From an uncultured Eubacterium sp. (GTDB lineage Bacteria > Bacillota_A > Clostridia > Lachnospirales > Lachnospiraceae), in contig CAQBGY010000254.1 of assembly GCA_948759685.1 (NCBI GenBank), positions 1-5,348 of the forward strand: a stretch of DNA of 5,348 bases, read 5' to 3'. Under the pieces are notes generated by a model. It ran no database searches and was not told the origin of the DNA. It saw nothing but the letters and a program-made list of their open reading frames with translations. Of the stretch, positions 1 through 5,348 are shown one piece after another (position 1 is the stretch's first letter; each line of letters begins with the position of its first letter). Made by a program: the position numbers and the translations under genes.

Positions 1-38
1 TCAAACTTCTTTTTCTCATATCCATAGTGAAATCCCAT
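1..38 (-). CDS. Start of a gene leaving the window (unknown, perhaps mobile-element protein)
   Basis: Only the first 12 codons are visible, reading MGFHYGYEKKKF, and the gene continues beyond base 1. The start is supported by a GGAGG ribosome binding site at 45-49, six bases before the ATG at 36-38. A second in-frame ATG would lack that spacing. The short sequence, an aromatic patch followed by basic residues, reminds me of the N-termini of small sigma-like helix-turn-helix proteins carried on conjugative elements of gut Firmicutes. That is a memory-level resemblance over 12 residues and should not be used as an assignment. The start codon lies just after a hairpin that covers its ribosome binding site, and about 330 bases of structured leader precede it, so expression is probably controlled after transcription starts. 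Confidence 0.6.
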   Translation of the reverse strand, partial: MGFHYGYEKKKF

Positions 39-44
39 AGTGTT

Positions 45-90
45 CCTCCATTTCGATTCAAGCGTGGTTGACGGGTGAATCGAATGGAGG
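45..90 (-). promoter_or_regulatory. Hairpin covering the ribosome binding site of the left-edge gene
   Basis: Read on the minus strand, the arm at 90-76 (CCTCCATTCGATTCA) pairs with the arm at 60-45 (TGAATCGAAATGGAGG). All 15 positions match, with one bulged A and a 15-base loop at 61-75. The right arm contains the GGAGG that serves the ATG at 38. In the folded RNA the ribosome binding site is therefore fully paired. This is the layout of a translational off-switch: something (a translating ribosome, a ligand or an alternative pairing) would have to open it. The pairing is seen directly; the regulatory role is inferred. Confidence 0.6.
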
Positions 91-151
91 CGGGGACCGG
101 CATCCGGGGCCGCACAGACAATGGTGCCTGTCCGATTGACGGACTATGTAG

Positions 152-209
152 AAAAGGTGCGGAGCAGGGGGTGGCTTGTCGTTCCTCTGCTCCCAGGCGG
201 CGCACTTTT
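152..209 (-). repeat. Imperfect inverted repeat in the leader region
   Basis: A perfect 7-bp core (GGAGCAG at 161-167 with CTGCTCC at 187-193) is extended outward, past an asymmetric bulge at 194-201, by GTGC/GCAC (157-160 with 202-205) and A/T tracts (152-155 with 206-209). The loop is 19 bases. On the minus strand the structure is followed by an A/T-poor stretch, so it does not look like a terminator. It is one of four hairpins in the first 350 bases and may be part of a folded leader RNA. No function can be read from it alone. Confidence 0.4.
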
Positions 210-255
210 TGTATTTTTTGCCAGAATGTTCTTTCTTTTTGCCGAAAAAGTGCAG

Positions 256-301
256 ACAAAAACAGGGCGCAGATGACTGATGTATCATCTGCGCCCTGTT
301 T
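256..301 (-). terminator. Strong intrinsic terminator or attenuator hairpin
   Basis: Bases 260-276 and 285-301 form a perfect 17-bp inverted repeat (core AACAGGGCGCAGATGA) with an 8-base loop at 277-284. On the minus strand the 3' arm ends in GTT and runs straight into TTT, giving five T residues, then G and further T-rich sequence. On the plus strand the hairpin is followed by GGGTGTG, so it is oriented for leftward transcripts. It lies downstream of the cheW-like gene and of the six-codon leader peptide, and upstream of the gene starting at 38. It could end the chemotaxis transcript, act as a conditional attenuator for the next gene, or both. Confidence 0.75.
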
Positions 302-326
302 GGGTGTGTTATACTGTTTTTCCAGC

Positions 327-347
327 CTCTGCCCCATAAGGGCAGAG
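327..347 (-). promoter_or_regulatory. Small hairpin just after the leader peptide
   Basis: Minus-strand CTCTGCCC (347-340) pairs perfectly with GGGCAGAG (334-327) around a 5-base loop. It begins five bases after the stop codon of the six-codon leader peptide, so a ribosome at that stop would cover its first arm. That arm, extended to ATCTCTGCCC (349-340), can also pair with GGGCGCAGAT in the first arm of the terminator (296-287), with one C-C mismatch and one G-T wobble. The two structures could therefore compete, as in attenuators. Confidence 0.5.
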
Positions 348-352
348 ATCGA

Positions 353-373
353 TCAAAAGGGACGTTTACGCAT
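353..373 (-). CDS. Six-codon leader peptide MRKRPF
   Basis: ATG at 371-373 is followed by five codons and TGA, encoding MRKRPF. A GGAGG ribosome binding site at 380-384 sits six bases upstream, which is ideal spacing and stronger than chance would suggest for so short a frame. The peptide ends five bases before a hairpin and about 50 bases before a perfect terminator-like hairpin. This order (ribosome binding site, short basic peptide, hairpin, terminator, downstream gene) is that of ribosome-dependent attenuation, as known from leaders of antibiotic-resistance genes and amino-acid operons. The peptide has two arginines and a proline, all codons at which ribosomes may slow. Function is inferred; I know of no described peptide with this sequence. 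Confidence 0.5.
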   Translation of the reverse strand: MRKRPF

Positions 374-443
374 ATACGGCCTCCATAAAATTAACCGCTA
401 TGCGACAAAGAAGGTATGGGTCAGCCGGGATTGCGGCACCTAA

Positions 444-545
444 TTACCTCACAACGGTATTTGGTTGTGTAGTTTCGGGTAACTCCAAGGCTGACGCCGC
501 TCCCTTCCTGCCTTTTTTGACCTTGTTTGGGTCAATAATACTAAA
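444..545 (-). pseudogene. C-terminal remnant of a truncated protein, possibly from a conjugative element
   Basis: A frame without a start codon runs from 545 (just after an in-frame TAA at 546-548) to a TAA at 444-446. From codon 533 it reads a basic KVKKGRKGAAS segment, then ALELPE and the end TVVR. The basic-then-acidic tail looks like a real protein C-terminus, and from memory it is like the ends of conjugation proteins of clostridial integrative elements, though I cannot name the family with confidence. The body of such a gene is absent: immediately upstream (545-573) lies A/T-rich sequence and then the end of the cheW-like gene. If correct, the join between old gene and chemotaxis module falls between about 533 and 573. 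The alternative is a chance open frame of 33 codons. Confidence 0.3.
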
Positions 546-572
546 TTACACATTTTGAAGATCGTCACATTT

Positions 573-1148
573 TTATACGCCATCAGGCAAGTTCAAAATC
601 GAATTGATCTCATTTTCGCTTAATAAGTAGTCAATAGATAATATCAAAATGATGTGTTCACGCTTCGCAATTCCTTCTAAATAGCTCGCGTCACAGTTTG
701 TTTGCGTTGGCGGAGGGCATATTTCGTGTTCAGGAATCCTTTCCACATCATTCACCGCATCTACAATCAAACCAAAAGAACGACCTTGAATGTCAACAAT
801 AACGATGCAGGTATGGTTGTTATAAGGCGTTTCCGTATTTCCAAGCCTTAGCCTCAGATCCATGACAGGAATCATGTTGTCCCGTAAAGAAATAATCCCT
901 GTCATATATGGCGGAAAATCCGGTAGCGGAGTAATCTCAATCATTGAGATCACTTCTACAATCTTAGTTATTCTAATGCCAAGTAATTGTTTATCACACC
1001 AGAATGTCAGATATTGATTTAATAAATCTACCTGATGATTTTTTGCCTCTGTTAATTCTTGCAGATAAGTCCAAACCGATTCTATTTGATTATTTGACAG
1101 GTTTTCAATCTGTGAAATAATTGCATCTTTAACCTCTTGTAATTGCAA
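573..1148 (-). CDS. CheW-like chemotaxis coupling protein
   Basis: CheW proteins are cytoplasmic adaptors that join chemoreceptors to the kinase CheA. The domain fills the last two-thirds: it opens with YLTFWCDKQLLGI, then VEVI and ITPLPDFPPYMTGIISLR, IPVMDLRLRLG, CIVIVDIQGRSFGLIVDAV and a closing IILILSIDYLL. The interaction-loop arginine of the usual LRG is kept, but the glycine is Asp (LRD). The frame is open up to a TTG at 1217, but the better start is the TTG at 1146-1148: it has AAAGGAG at 1158-1164, nine bases away, while the 1217 start has no ribosome binding site and is six bases from the transducer's stop. This gives 191 residues, still longer than a usual CheW of about 150. The extra 43 N-terminal residues are predicted helical (core AIISQIENLSNNQIESVWTY). 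No CheA is nearby. It is probably translated from the same message as the transducer. The domain call is secure; naming it cheW proper is not. Confidence 0.9.
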   Translation of the reverse strand: MQLQEVKDAIISQIENLSNNQIESVWTYLQELTEAKNHQVDLLNQYLTFWCDKQLLGIRITKIVEVISMIEITPLPDFPPYMTGIISLRDNMIPVMDLRLRLGNTETPYNNHTCIVIVDIQGRSFGLIVDAVNDVERIPEHEICPPPTQTNCDASYLEGIAKREHIILILSIDYLLSENEINSILNLPDGV

Positions 1149-1157
1149 AACACAAAG

Positions 1158-1164
1158 CTCCTTT
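1158..1164 (-). promoter_or_regulatory. Ribosome binding site setting the TTG start of the CheW-like gene
   Basis: Minus-strand AAAGGAG lies nine bases before a TTG at 1146-1148 that is in frame with the CheW-like protein. It lies inside the longer open frame that starts at 1217, and no comparable site precedes 1217 or the paired ATGs at 1185-1190. It therefore argues for the shorter 191-residue product. Confidence 0.7.
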
Positions 1165-1223
1165 CTATTCAAAGATTCAAAAAACATCATGCGCCCATCT
1201 CGTAAACCAAGTGTCAAAGTTTT

Positions 1224-3011
1224 TTAGTATTTACCCTCATCTATGCCACTAACAACAGTTTTTTTAGTACGAGTAGTGGGAGCTGCCGGATAAATATGGT
1301 CATCTGTACGGCGAAGCCTGAAACGTCCCACCAGATTCTTGATTGTAACGGCCTGACTTGCAAGTTCCTCACTGGCTGCCGCAGATTCTTCGCTTGTTGC
1401 AGAGTTTGTTTGAACCACTGAGGAAAGCTGGTCAATACTTTCGGTCACTTGTTTGATAGATACAGTTTGAACTTCAACACCATTAGTAACCACATCCACA
1501 CGTTTCACAACTTCGTCAGTTAAGATCTTGCATTCAACTAAAGCTTGAGTGACGTGTTCGACGATATCACTTCCCTCCTGAACAGAGCTGATGGCACTGT
1601 CAATCAGTTCCTTAGTGGCTTTGGCAGATTCATCGGATTTAGCCGCCAAACTGCGCACCTCGTCCGCCACTACCGCAAACCCCTTTCCGGCAGTACCGGC
1701 GCGAGCAGCCTCAACCGCAGCGTTCAAAGCCAGGATATTCGTCTGGAACGCAATATCCTCAATCGTCTTGATAATCTTGCCCATTTCCTCAGACGAAAGC
1801 GCAATTTTATTCATCGCCTGATTCAAAACATTTACCTGTTGATTCATTTTTTCTACTTGCGTGCCTGCCGTTTGGACGCTGGCTTTCGCGTCTTTGGCAG
1901 CAAGGTCAGTCTGATTGGATGCCTCAGAAATATCCATAATGGTTGCTGTCAATTCCTGAAGTGTGCTGGCCTGTTCAGTCGCGCCCTGAGCCAAAGACTG
2001 AGCGCCGGTTGACACCTGATCCGCACCGGCGGAAACCTGGTCTGTCCCCTGGGCAATTTGCAGGAGCGCATCACTGAGTTGATGATTGATGCTCCGGATA
2101 GATTCAATAACGGTTTCCAGCGCACCGACATACATAGTGTCGTCTTTGCTATGTATATCAAAATTTCCGCCCGCCATCTCCTTGAGCAAGTATGCCTCGT
2201 CCTGAATGACACCGGAGAGGGTCGCTTGACTGCTGCGCAGGGCATCACACATCACGCCCAACTCGCTCTTGCTCTGATAATCAACGGGAATGTCCAGATT
2301 GCCCTGCGAAAATCCGACCAGGGCGCTCTGAACTTGGGAAACAGGAATGGTGATGGTCTTAATAATTATGAGAGCCAGCGCAATGACCGCAATCGTGGCA
2401 ATCACCGAAACCAAAGCAACGACAGCCGTGATGATATTGATTGTAATTCCAATGCGCTGGCGTTCGGCAGCCATGGCTTGAACCAAATAATTGTCCAAAG
2501 CTGTTGCGGCGACGGCCATCTTCTCCTGGTCAGGCGTATCTACCTCATAGATAAAATCGATGCCCTTTTCAAGATACGATTCATTCCCGGTCCTGGCATA
2601 TTGGCGATACCACTCAATCAGGTCCGGATTCGTATTAGCCCAGTTAGTAACGGTCGTAATATACTCGTCTAATATACTGCGCTCCAGCTGAGACGGGAAA
2701 TGTTCCTTCAACGATTCCATACTGGCAAACAGGTTGGCCTGCGCTTTTTCCGCCGTCTGGAGCAGCCCCTCGTTGGCCTCAGAACCGGGGACAAGATAGG
2801 AGTCGCGGATGTTCCGCCCTACCAGCAGCGCATTGACCCGGCAGTACAAAATATCCTGATTCGCTGCGGCGTCTTTATCAAGCAGTACGTCGTATTTACC
2901 CTTGATATTGAGCATCATAAGCAGACAGATCAGGATCAGAATTACGGAAATTCCAATCGTAATACCATAGCCAAGCAGCAAACTATTTCTTGTTTTCATA
3001 TTTTTGAGCAT
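1224..3011 (-). CDS. Methyl-accepting chemotaxis protein with 4-helix-bundle sensor and tandem HAMP
   Basis: A 595-residue transmembrane chemoreceptor that senses a ligand outside the cell and controls CheA through CheW. Order: basic N-terminus, membrane helix 1 (about 12-34), an extracellular helical region (35-186) fitting the four-helix-bundle MCP sensor, membrane helix 2 (about 187-217), a HAMP domain (218-268, with FSQGNLDIP), a second HAMP-like unit (270-315, with EMAGGNFDI), then the long signalling coiled coil. The conserved hairpin tip is at about 415-454, with [19 protein letters not shown] followed by [13 protein letters not shown]. Tip to the closing FRL (564-566) is about 130 residues on the C-terminal side, close to the 36-heptad class. 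Glu-rich candidate methylation segments such as [12 protein letters not shown] (539-550) are present. The 29-residue tail ends EGKY and lacks the xWxxF pentapeptide that tethers CheR. ATG at 3009-3011 follows AGGAGG by eight bases. Ligand unknown. Confidence 0.96.
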   Translation of the reverse strand: MLKNMKTRNSLLLGYGITIGISVILILICLLMMLNIKGKYDVLLDKDAAANQDILYCRVNALLVGRNIRDSYLVPGSEANEGLLQTAEKAQANLFASMESLKEHFPSQLERSILDEYITTVTNWANTNPDLIEWYRQYARTGNESYLEKGIDFIYEVDTPDQEKMAVAATALDNYLVQAMAAERQRIGITINIITAVVALVSVIATIAVIALALIIIKTITIPVSQVQSALVGFSQGNLDIPVDYQSKSELGVMCDALRSSQATLSGVIQDEAYLLKEMAGGNFDIHSKDDTMYVGALETVIESIRSINHQLSDALLQIAQGTDQVSAGADQVSTGAQSLAQGATEQASTLQELTATIMDISEASNQTDLAAKDAKASVQTAGTQVEKMNQQVNVLNQAMNKIALSSEEMGKIIKTIEDIAFQTNILALNAAVEAARAGTAGKGFAVVADEVRSLAAKSDESAKATKELIDSAISSVQEGSDIVEHVTQALVECKILTDEVVKRVDVVTNGVEVQTVSIKQVTESIDQLSSVVQTNSATSEESAAASEELASQAVTIKNLVGRFRLRRTDDHIYPAAPTTRTKKTVVSGIDEGKY

Positions 3012-3019
3012 AACTCATT

Positions 3020-3025
3020 CCTCCT
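3020..3025 (-). promoter_or_regulatory. Ribosome binding site of the chemoreceptor gene
   Basis: A full AGGAGG on the minus strand, eight bases before the ATG at 3011. It selects this ATG over the in-frame ATG four codons later and indicates efficient translation. Confidence 0.85.
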
Positions 3026-3033
3026 AAAAAATT

Positions 3034-3063
3034 ATTATAGCATCTATTTATTTACAATATTAA
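3034..3063 (-). promoter_or_regulatory. Candidate sigma-A promoter before the chemoreceptor gene
   Basis: A perfect -10 TATAAT at 3039-3034 is preceded, after 18 bases, by TTAATA (3063-3058), which matches four of six -35 positions. It overlaps the last codons of the small membrane gene and lies about 22 bases before the start codon, which would leave a very short leader. The surroundings are A/T-rich, so a chance match is possible. If used, it would give the transducer and CheW-like gene their own transcription in addition to any message coming from the cyclase. Confidence 0.35.
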
Positions 3064-3193
3064 AAACGATTATTGCAATCGGCAAAGCTAAAGCAAGAAG
3101 AATTATGGTTATCCAGGCAACCATCTTAAATATCATCCATCCACTAAACCTTACCCTATATTTCTTCTTTTCCTTTTCTTGATAAGAATCCAT
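3044..3193 (-). CDS. Small single-pass membrane protein (49 residues)
   Basis: ATG at 3191-3193 opens a 49-codon frame ending in TAG at 3044. The product starts with a strongly charged stretch (MDSYQEKEKKKYRVRF), then a hydrophobic helix from about residue 24 to 45 (core ITIILLALALPIAIIVF) and a short NIVNK end. The basic N-terminus predicts that it faces the cytoplasm. Upstream is GAGAGGAG, a good ribosome binding sequence but about 14 bases from the ATG, longer than usual. The gene sits 105 bases after the cyclase and 32 bases before the transducer on the same strand. I recognise no family. Coding status rests on the clean charged-head plus membrane-helix layout and its fit between two genes; a chance frame in A/T-rich DNA remains possible. 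Confidence 0.6.
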   Translation of the reverse strand: MDSYQEKEKKKYRVRFSGWMIFKMVAWITIILLALALPIAIIVFNIVNK

Positions 3194-3298
3194 GATATAC
3201 TTAATTTCTCCTCTCATTCACAAAATAAATACCCCATATGCAGATGATTCTTTTAATATAATGCGAAGCATCAGGAAGGGGAGTAACCATCCCATTTT

Positions 3299-5348
3299 TC
3301 ACTGCCGCCTTCTTTCGATTCCGGTGGCGGCGTAATATGCCGCTTTGTCCTTATACATCAAATTTTCCGCCTCGGCCATTATACCGCTTATCCCTTCTGT
3401 ACAGTCACTTTTCCAAGCAGCTCCAACGGCCAGTACAACGGCGTATTCATTCATGCTGCCTGTAAGCTGCTTTACGCTTTCATGTAGCTCTGCTTCGCTG
3501 ATTCTGGTACACACCGCCAACAGCTCATCGCCGCCCAAGCGAAACAGCTCATAGCCATGTAACGCCTTTTTCATACATTCACAGGCGGAGAGGATTAACC
3601 GGTCACCAGCTTCATGGCCTTCGTTATCGTTTACCCATTTTAAGCCTGTAATATCGCAGTAAATAATACCGATACTAATATCTTTGCTCTGTGTTTTGTC
3701 TATGTATTCCCAGAGTGCATGGCGATTCCCAATCTGAGTCAACTGGTCTAAGTAAGACATCCGCTTCAGGTTTCTTACAAGATCTCTTGTCCTAAGCAAT
3801 GCTTCGATAAAATGTCCCATGACACGGAGCATAGTTGTGGTATGAGCTAACATTTCCGCAGGTGGGTCATCCACTCCATAAAATCCAACCACATTATCGC
3901 TATCACGTAATGGGACTACTGCGATGGATACTATACCCTGTTTTTTTAGATTTTCGTACTGAAGTGGGTCTGTTTGCTTCATTTCCACTATATTTTCAAA
4001 CATTATATATTCATTTTCTGCAAACATTTTATACCAATGTTCACAGACCTCAGACGGGAGATTTTGCAGATTATCTTTTTCTGCCATAACTCCTTCTGCA
4101 ACCCACTCATAGGTATTGTCATCACCCCCCAGTTTGTTTCTTTCAAATATATAGGACCGCTTTCCGCACAATAACCTGCCTAAATATTCCAATATGCACT
4201 TCAGGGATTTTTCTGGCTCGCCCGCTTTCAATGCAGTTCGCAGGGCTTTGTTAATGTGCTGCTCTATATCATTGGCATTTGTTAAATTCTGAACCATTTG
4301 GTTGATGTAGCTGCTAAGTTCTAAAAATTCCAGACTGCCCTGGACATTGACCCGCTCTTCCAGGTTGCCTTCCATGATCAATTTCAGCTTCTGTATCACA
4401 TCTTGGATTTTTTTCACCACAAATCTATCCATATATCCTCTGATCAATATTGTCAGGATAAACGATATTATCATCAGGCCAGCCAAAATAAGCGGCATAA
4501 GATGAGGAATATCCTGGTATAGATAATTGATAGAAATTATCCGTCCGATATAACTGGAACCAATTTTTTTGAACACGCAGAACGAATTTTGTCCATTGAT
4601 TTTGCTGTAAAATCCTTTTGGCTTATTTTTTATATCCTCAAACTGGAACCCCTCATCAGAACATTTGATTCCCACAGCCTGCAAACGGTTGGACCCTATA
4701 ATTACCTCACTTTTCTCATCAATAGCATAATAGCTTACGTTTGGATTTACGCGGAACAAAGAAAAAATGTAAGAGATATCATTCTTCTGCGATGCCAGCA
4801 TAAAGTAAACCGGACTTATTCCGACTTGTATAATAAACCTCCCACTGTCGTTCCAGACTGCTGAATATTGCATCGGATTCCCTTCTGCCATATTTTCTGT
4901 GACATCTTGGACCATTTGTAAGGATTTATCCGTAAGCATAGGTTTGAAAAAGTTCATTGATTCGATAGAATCCATCGTATAACCATAATATTGCGGCTCT
5001 GTGCCAGAAAATAATTCTCCTTTCTGGTCAAAAATATGAATTTCGTCTACCACCGTTTCTTCCGCAATCTGTTTGAGCCTGTCGATAGAATAAATCGCCT
5101 CTGGATTTTTGTCTAAAATGCGGGACACTTCCTCTGCTGCGTGGATGCAGTCCAGCTTGTATGCTTCCTCAATTTTGACAAGCTCTTCCTGATTTTCAGC
5201 TAATATCTGTTCCATTTGAAGAAAGGTGCGATTTGCATCCAGATAAGCCTTGTGACGCTCATGTGTCAACTGAAATGTCAACAAAACCATAAGTAGCAAA
5301 AGCGATAGAATCCATGTAATGCAACAAATCCGTTTACCAATAATCTTA
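3299..5348 (-). CDS. Membrane diguanylate cyclase: extracellular sensor, HAMP, GAF and GGDEF domains (N-terminus beyond the window)
   Basis: Diguanylate cyclases make c-di-GMP from two GTP. The frame is open to the right edge; the 16 codons before the TTG at 5299 read a basic KIIGKR and a hydrophobic run, so the true start lies just past 5348 and internal starts should be ignored. Visible residues are numbered from the codon at 5347: membrane helix 1 (7-26); extracellular region (27-280) containing EIHIFDQKGELFSGTEPQYY and YYAIDEKSEVIIGSN, as in two-lobed Cache/PAS-like sensors of Lachnospiraceae cyclases; membrane helix 2 (282-303); HAMP (304-356); GAF (about 360-520, with VVPLRDSDNVVGFYGVDDPP); GGDEF (about 530-675). 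The catalytic domain has DQLTQIGNR, the metal-binding CDITGLKWVNDNEGHEAGD, and a signature that reads GGDEL instead of GGDEF (605-609). The inhibitory RxxD site is absent; its position reads LHGY. The key acidic residues are kept, so activity is likely. TGA stop at 3299-3301. Confidence 0.95.
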   Translation of the reverse strand, partial: KIIGKRICCITWILSLLLLMVLLTFQLTHERHKAYLDANRTFLQMEQILAENQEELVKIEEAYKLDCIHAAEEVSRILDKNPEAIYSIDRLKQIAEETVVDEIHIFDQKGELFSGTEPQYYGYTMDSIESMNFFKPMLTDKSLQMVQDVTENMAEGNPMQYSAVWNDSGRFIIQVGISPVYFMLASQKNDISYIFSLFRVNPNVSYYAIDEKSEVIIGSNRLQAVGIKCSDEGFQFEDIKNKPKGFYSKINGQNSFCVFKKIGSSYIGRIISINYLYQDIPHLMPLILAGLMIISFILTILIRGYMDRFVVKKIQDVIQKLKLIMEGNLEERVNVQGSLEFLELSSYINQMVQNLTNANDIEQHINKALRTALKAGEPEKSLKCILEYLGRLLCGKRSYIFERNKLGGDDNTYEWVAEGVMAEKDNLQNLPSEVCEHWYKMFAENEYIMFENIVEMKQTDPLQYENLKKQGIVSIAVVPLRDSDNVVGFYGVDDPPAEMLAHTTTMLRVMGHFIEALLRTRDLVRNLKRMSYLDQLTQIGNRHALWEYIDKTQSKDISIGIIYCDITGLKWVNDNEGHEAGDRLILSACECMKKALHGYELFRLGGDELLAVCTRISEAELHESVKQLTGSMNEYAVVLAVGAAWKSDCTEGISGIMAEAENLMYKDKAAYYAATGIERRRQ

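Noticed and set aside
58..288. 76-codon open frame on the minus strand, Cys- and Pro-rich
   Set aside because: It starts inside the terminator stem with only a weak AGGG upstream, and its composition looks like translated hairpin sequence. Its stop inside the 45-90 hairpin is noted, but coding is not supported.
75..443. 122-codon open frame on the plus strand
   Set aside because: It runs through the terminator hairpin and opposite the leader peptide, has no ribosome binding site at its start and shows no protein-like pattern.
522..540. Inverted repeat TTGACC/GGTCAA near the proposed junction
   Set aside because: A six-bp stem followed by A residues on the minus strand is not a terminator, and no partner copy elsewhere suggests an element end.
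1212..1217. TTGACA, a perfect -35 box on the minus strand just after the receptor stop
   Set aside because: No -10 element is found at 16-18 bases; the nearest CATGAT is 20 bases away and matches poorly.
1241..2248. Minus-strand frames 1241-1435 and 1949-2248 in other phases inside the receptor
   Set aside because: They lie wholly within the receptor gene, out of frame, with no initiation signal.
1545..2672. Plus-strand open frames opposite the chemoreceptor (1545-2012, 1591-1821, 2058-2672)
   Set aside because: They are antisense shadows of a clear receptor gene and carry no domain pattern or ribosome binding site.
2700..3182. 160-codon plus-strand frame across the start of the receptor and the small gene
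   Set aside because: Most of it is antisense to the receptor's sensor domain, and the rest is antisense to the better supported 49-codon gene.
3205..3256. Sigma-D (motility) type promoter before the small membrane gene: TAAA, 15 bases, TGGGGTAT
   Set aside because: The -10 part matches only four of eight consensus positions, so it cannot be told from chance.
3259..3273. Short hairpin (TGATGC, TTC, GCATTA) after the cyclase stop as a terminator
   Set aside because: The stem is only six pairs including a G-T, and no T run follows on the minus strand.
3345..4864. Plus-strand open frames opposite the cyclase (3345-3554, 3835-4089, 3974-4174, 4589-4864)
   Set aside because: The minus-strand cyclase is unambiguous; these frames are its shadows.
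1..5348. CRISPR arrays, tRNA or rRNA genes, insertion-sequence transposases
   Set aside because: No regularly spaced repeats, cloverleaf-like segment, rRNA motif or transposase-like protein was seen on either strand.

Overview
The window looks like DNA from a Gram-positive anaerobe of the Clostridia, probably Lachnospiraceae-like. Evidence: strong AGGAGG-type ribosome binding sites, a clostridial-style membrane diguanylate cyclase whose sensor and GAF sequences resemble Lachnospiraceae proteins, and a transducer of the kind common in motile gut Firmicutes. The taxonomic call is an inference from style and memory, not from a search.

Every supported gene reads leftward on the minus strand. From right to left: (1) a membrane diguanylate cyclase whose N-terminus runs off the right edge (3299-5348); (2) a 49-codon single-pass membrane protein (3044-3193); (3) a methyl-accepting chemotaxis protein with 4-helix-bundle sensor, tandem HAMP and signalling hairpin (1224-3011); (4) a CheW-like coupling protein (573-1148, starting at TTG). 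No good terminator separates them, so they may form one transcription unit, with an added promoter candidate just before the transducer. Together they link a transmembrane chemosensor and adaptor to a c-di-GMP enzyme. No CheA, CheR, CheB or CheY is present, so the module would have to work with a histidine kinase encoded elsewhere.

The left 572 bases differ in character: more GC-rich in part, dense in inverted repeats, and without a long credible gene. On the minus strand they hold a stop-terminated tail of a truncated protein (444-545), a six-codon leader peptide with a strong ribosome binding site (353-373), a small hairpin, a perfect 17-bp terminator-like hairpin, another imperfect hairpin, and a hairpin that hides the ribosome binding site of a gene starting at 38 and leaving the window. 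This resembles a two-layer (attenuation plus translation) RNA control region, probably belonging to a mobile element next to the chemotaxis module.

The most interesting points are this leader region, the junction between it and the chemotaxis genes, and the small membrane gene between cyclase and transducer.
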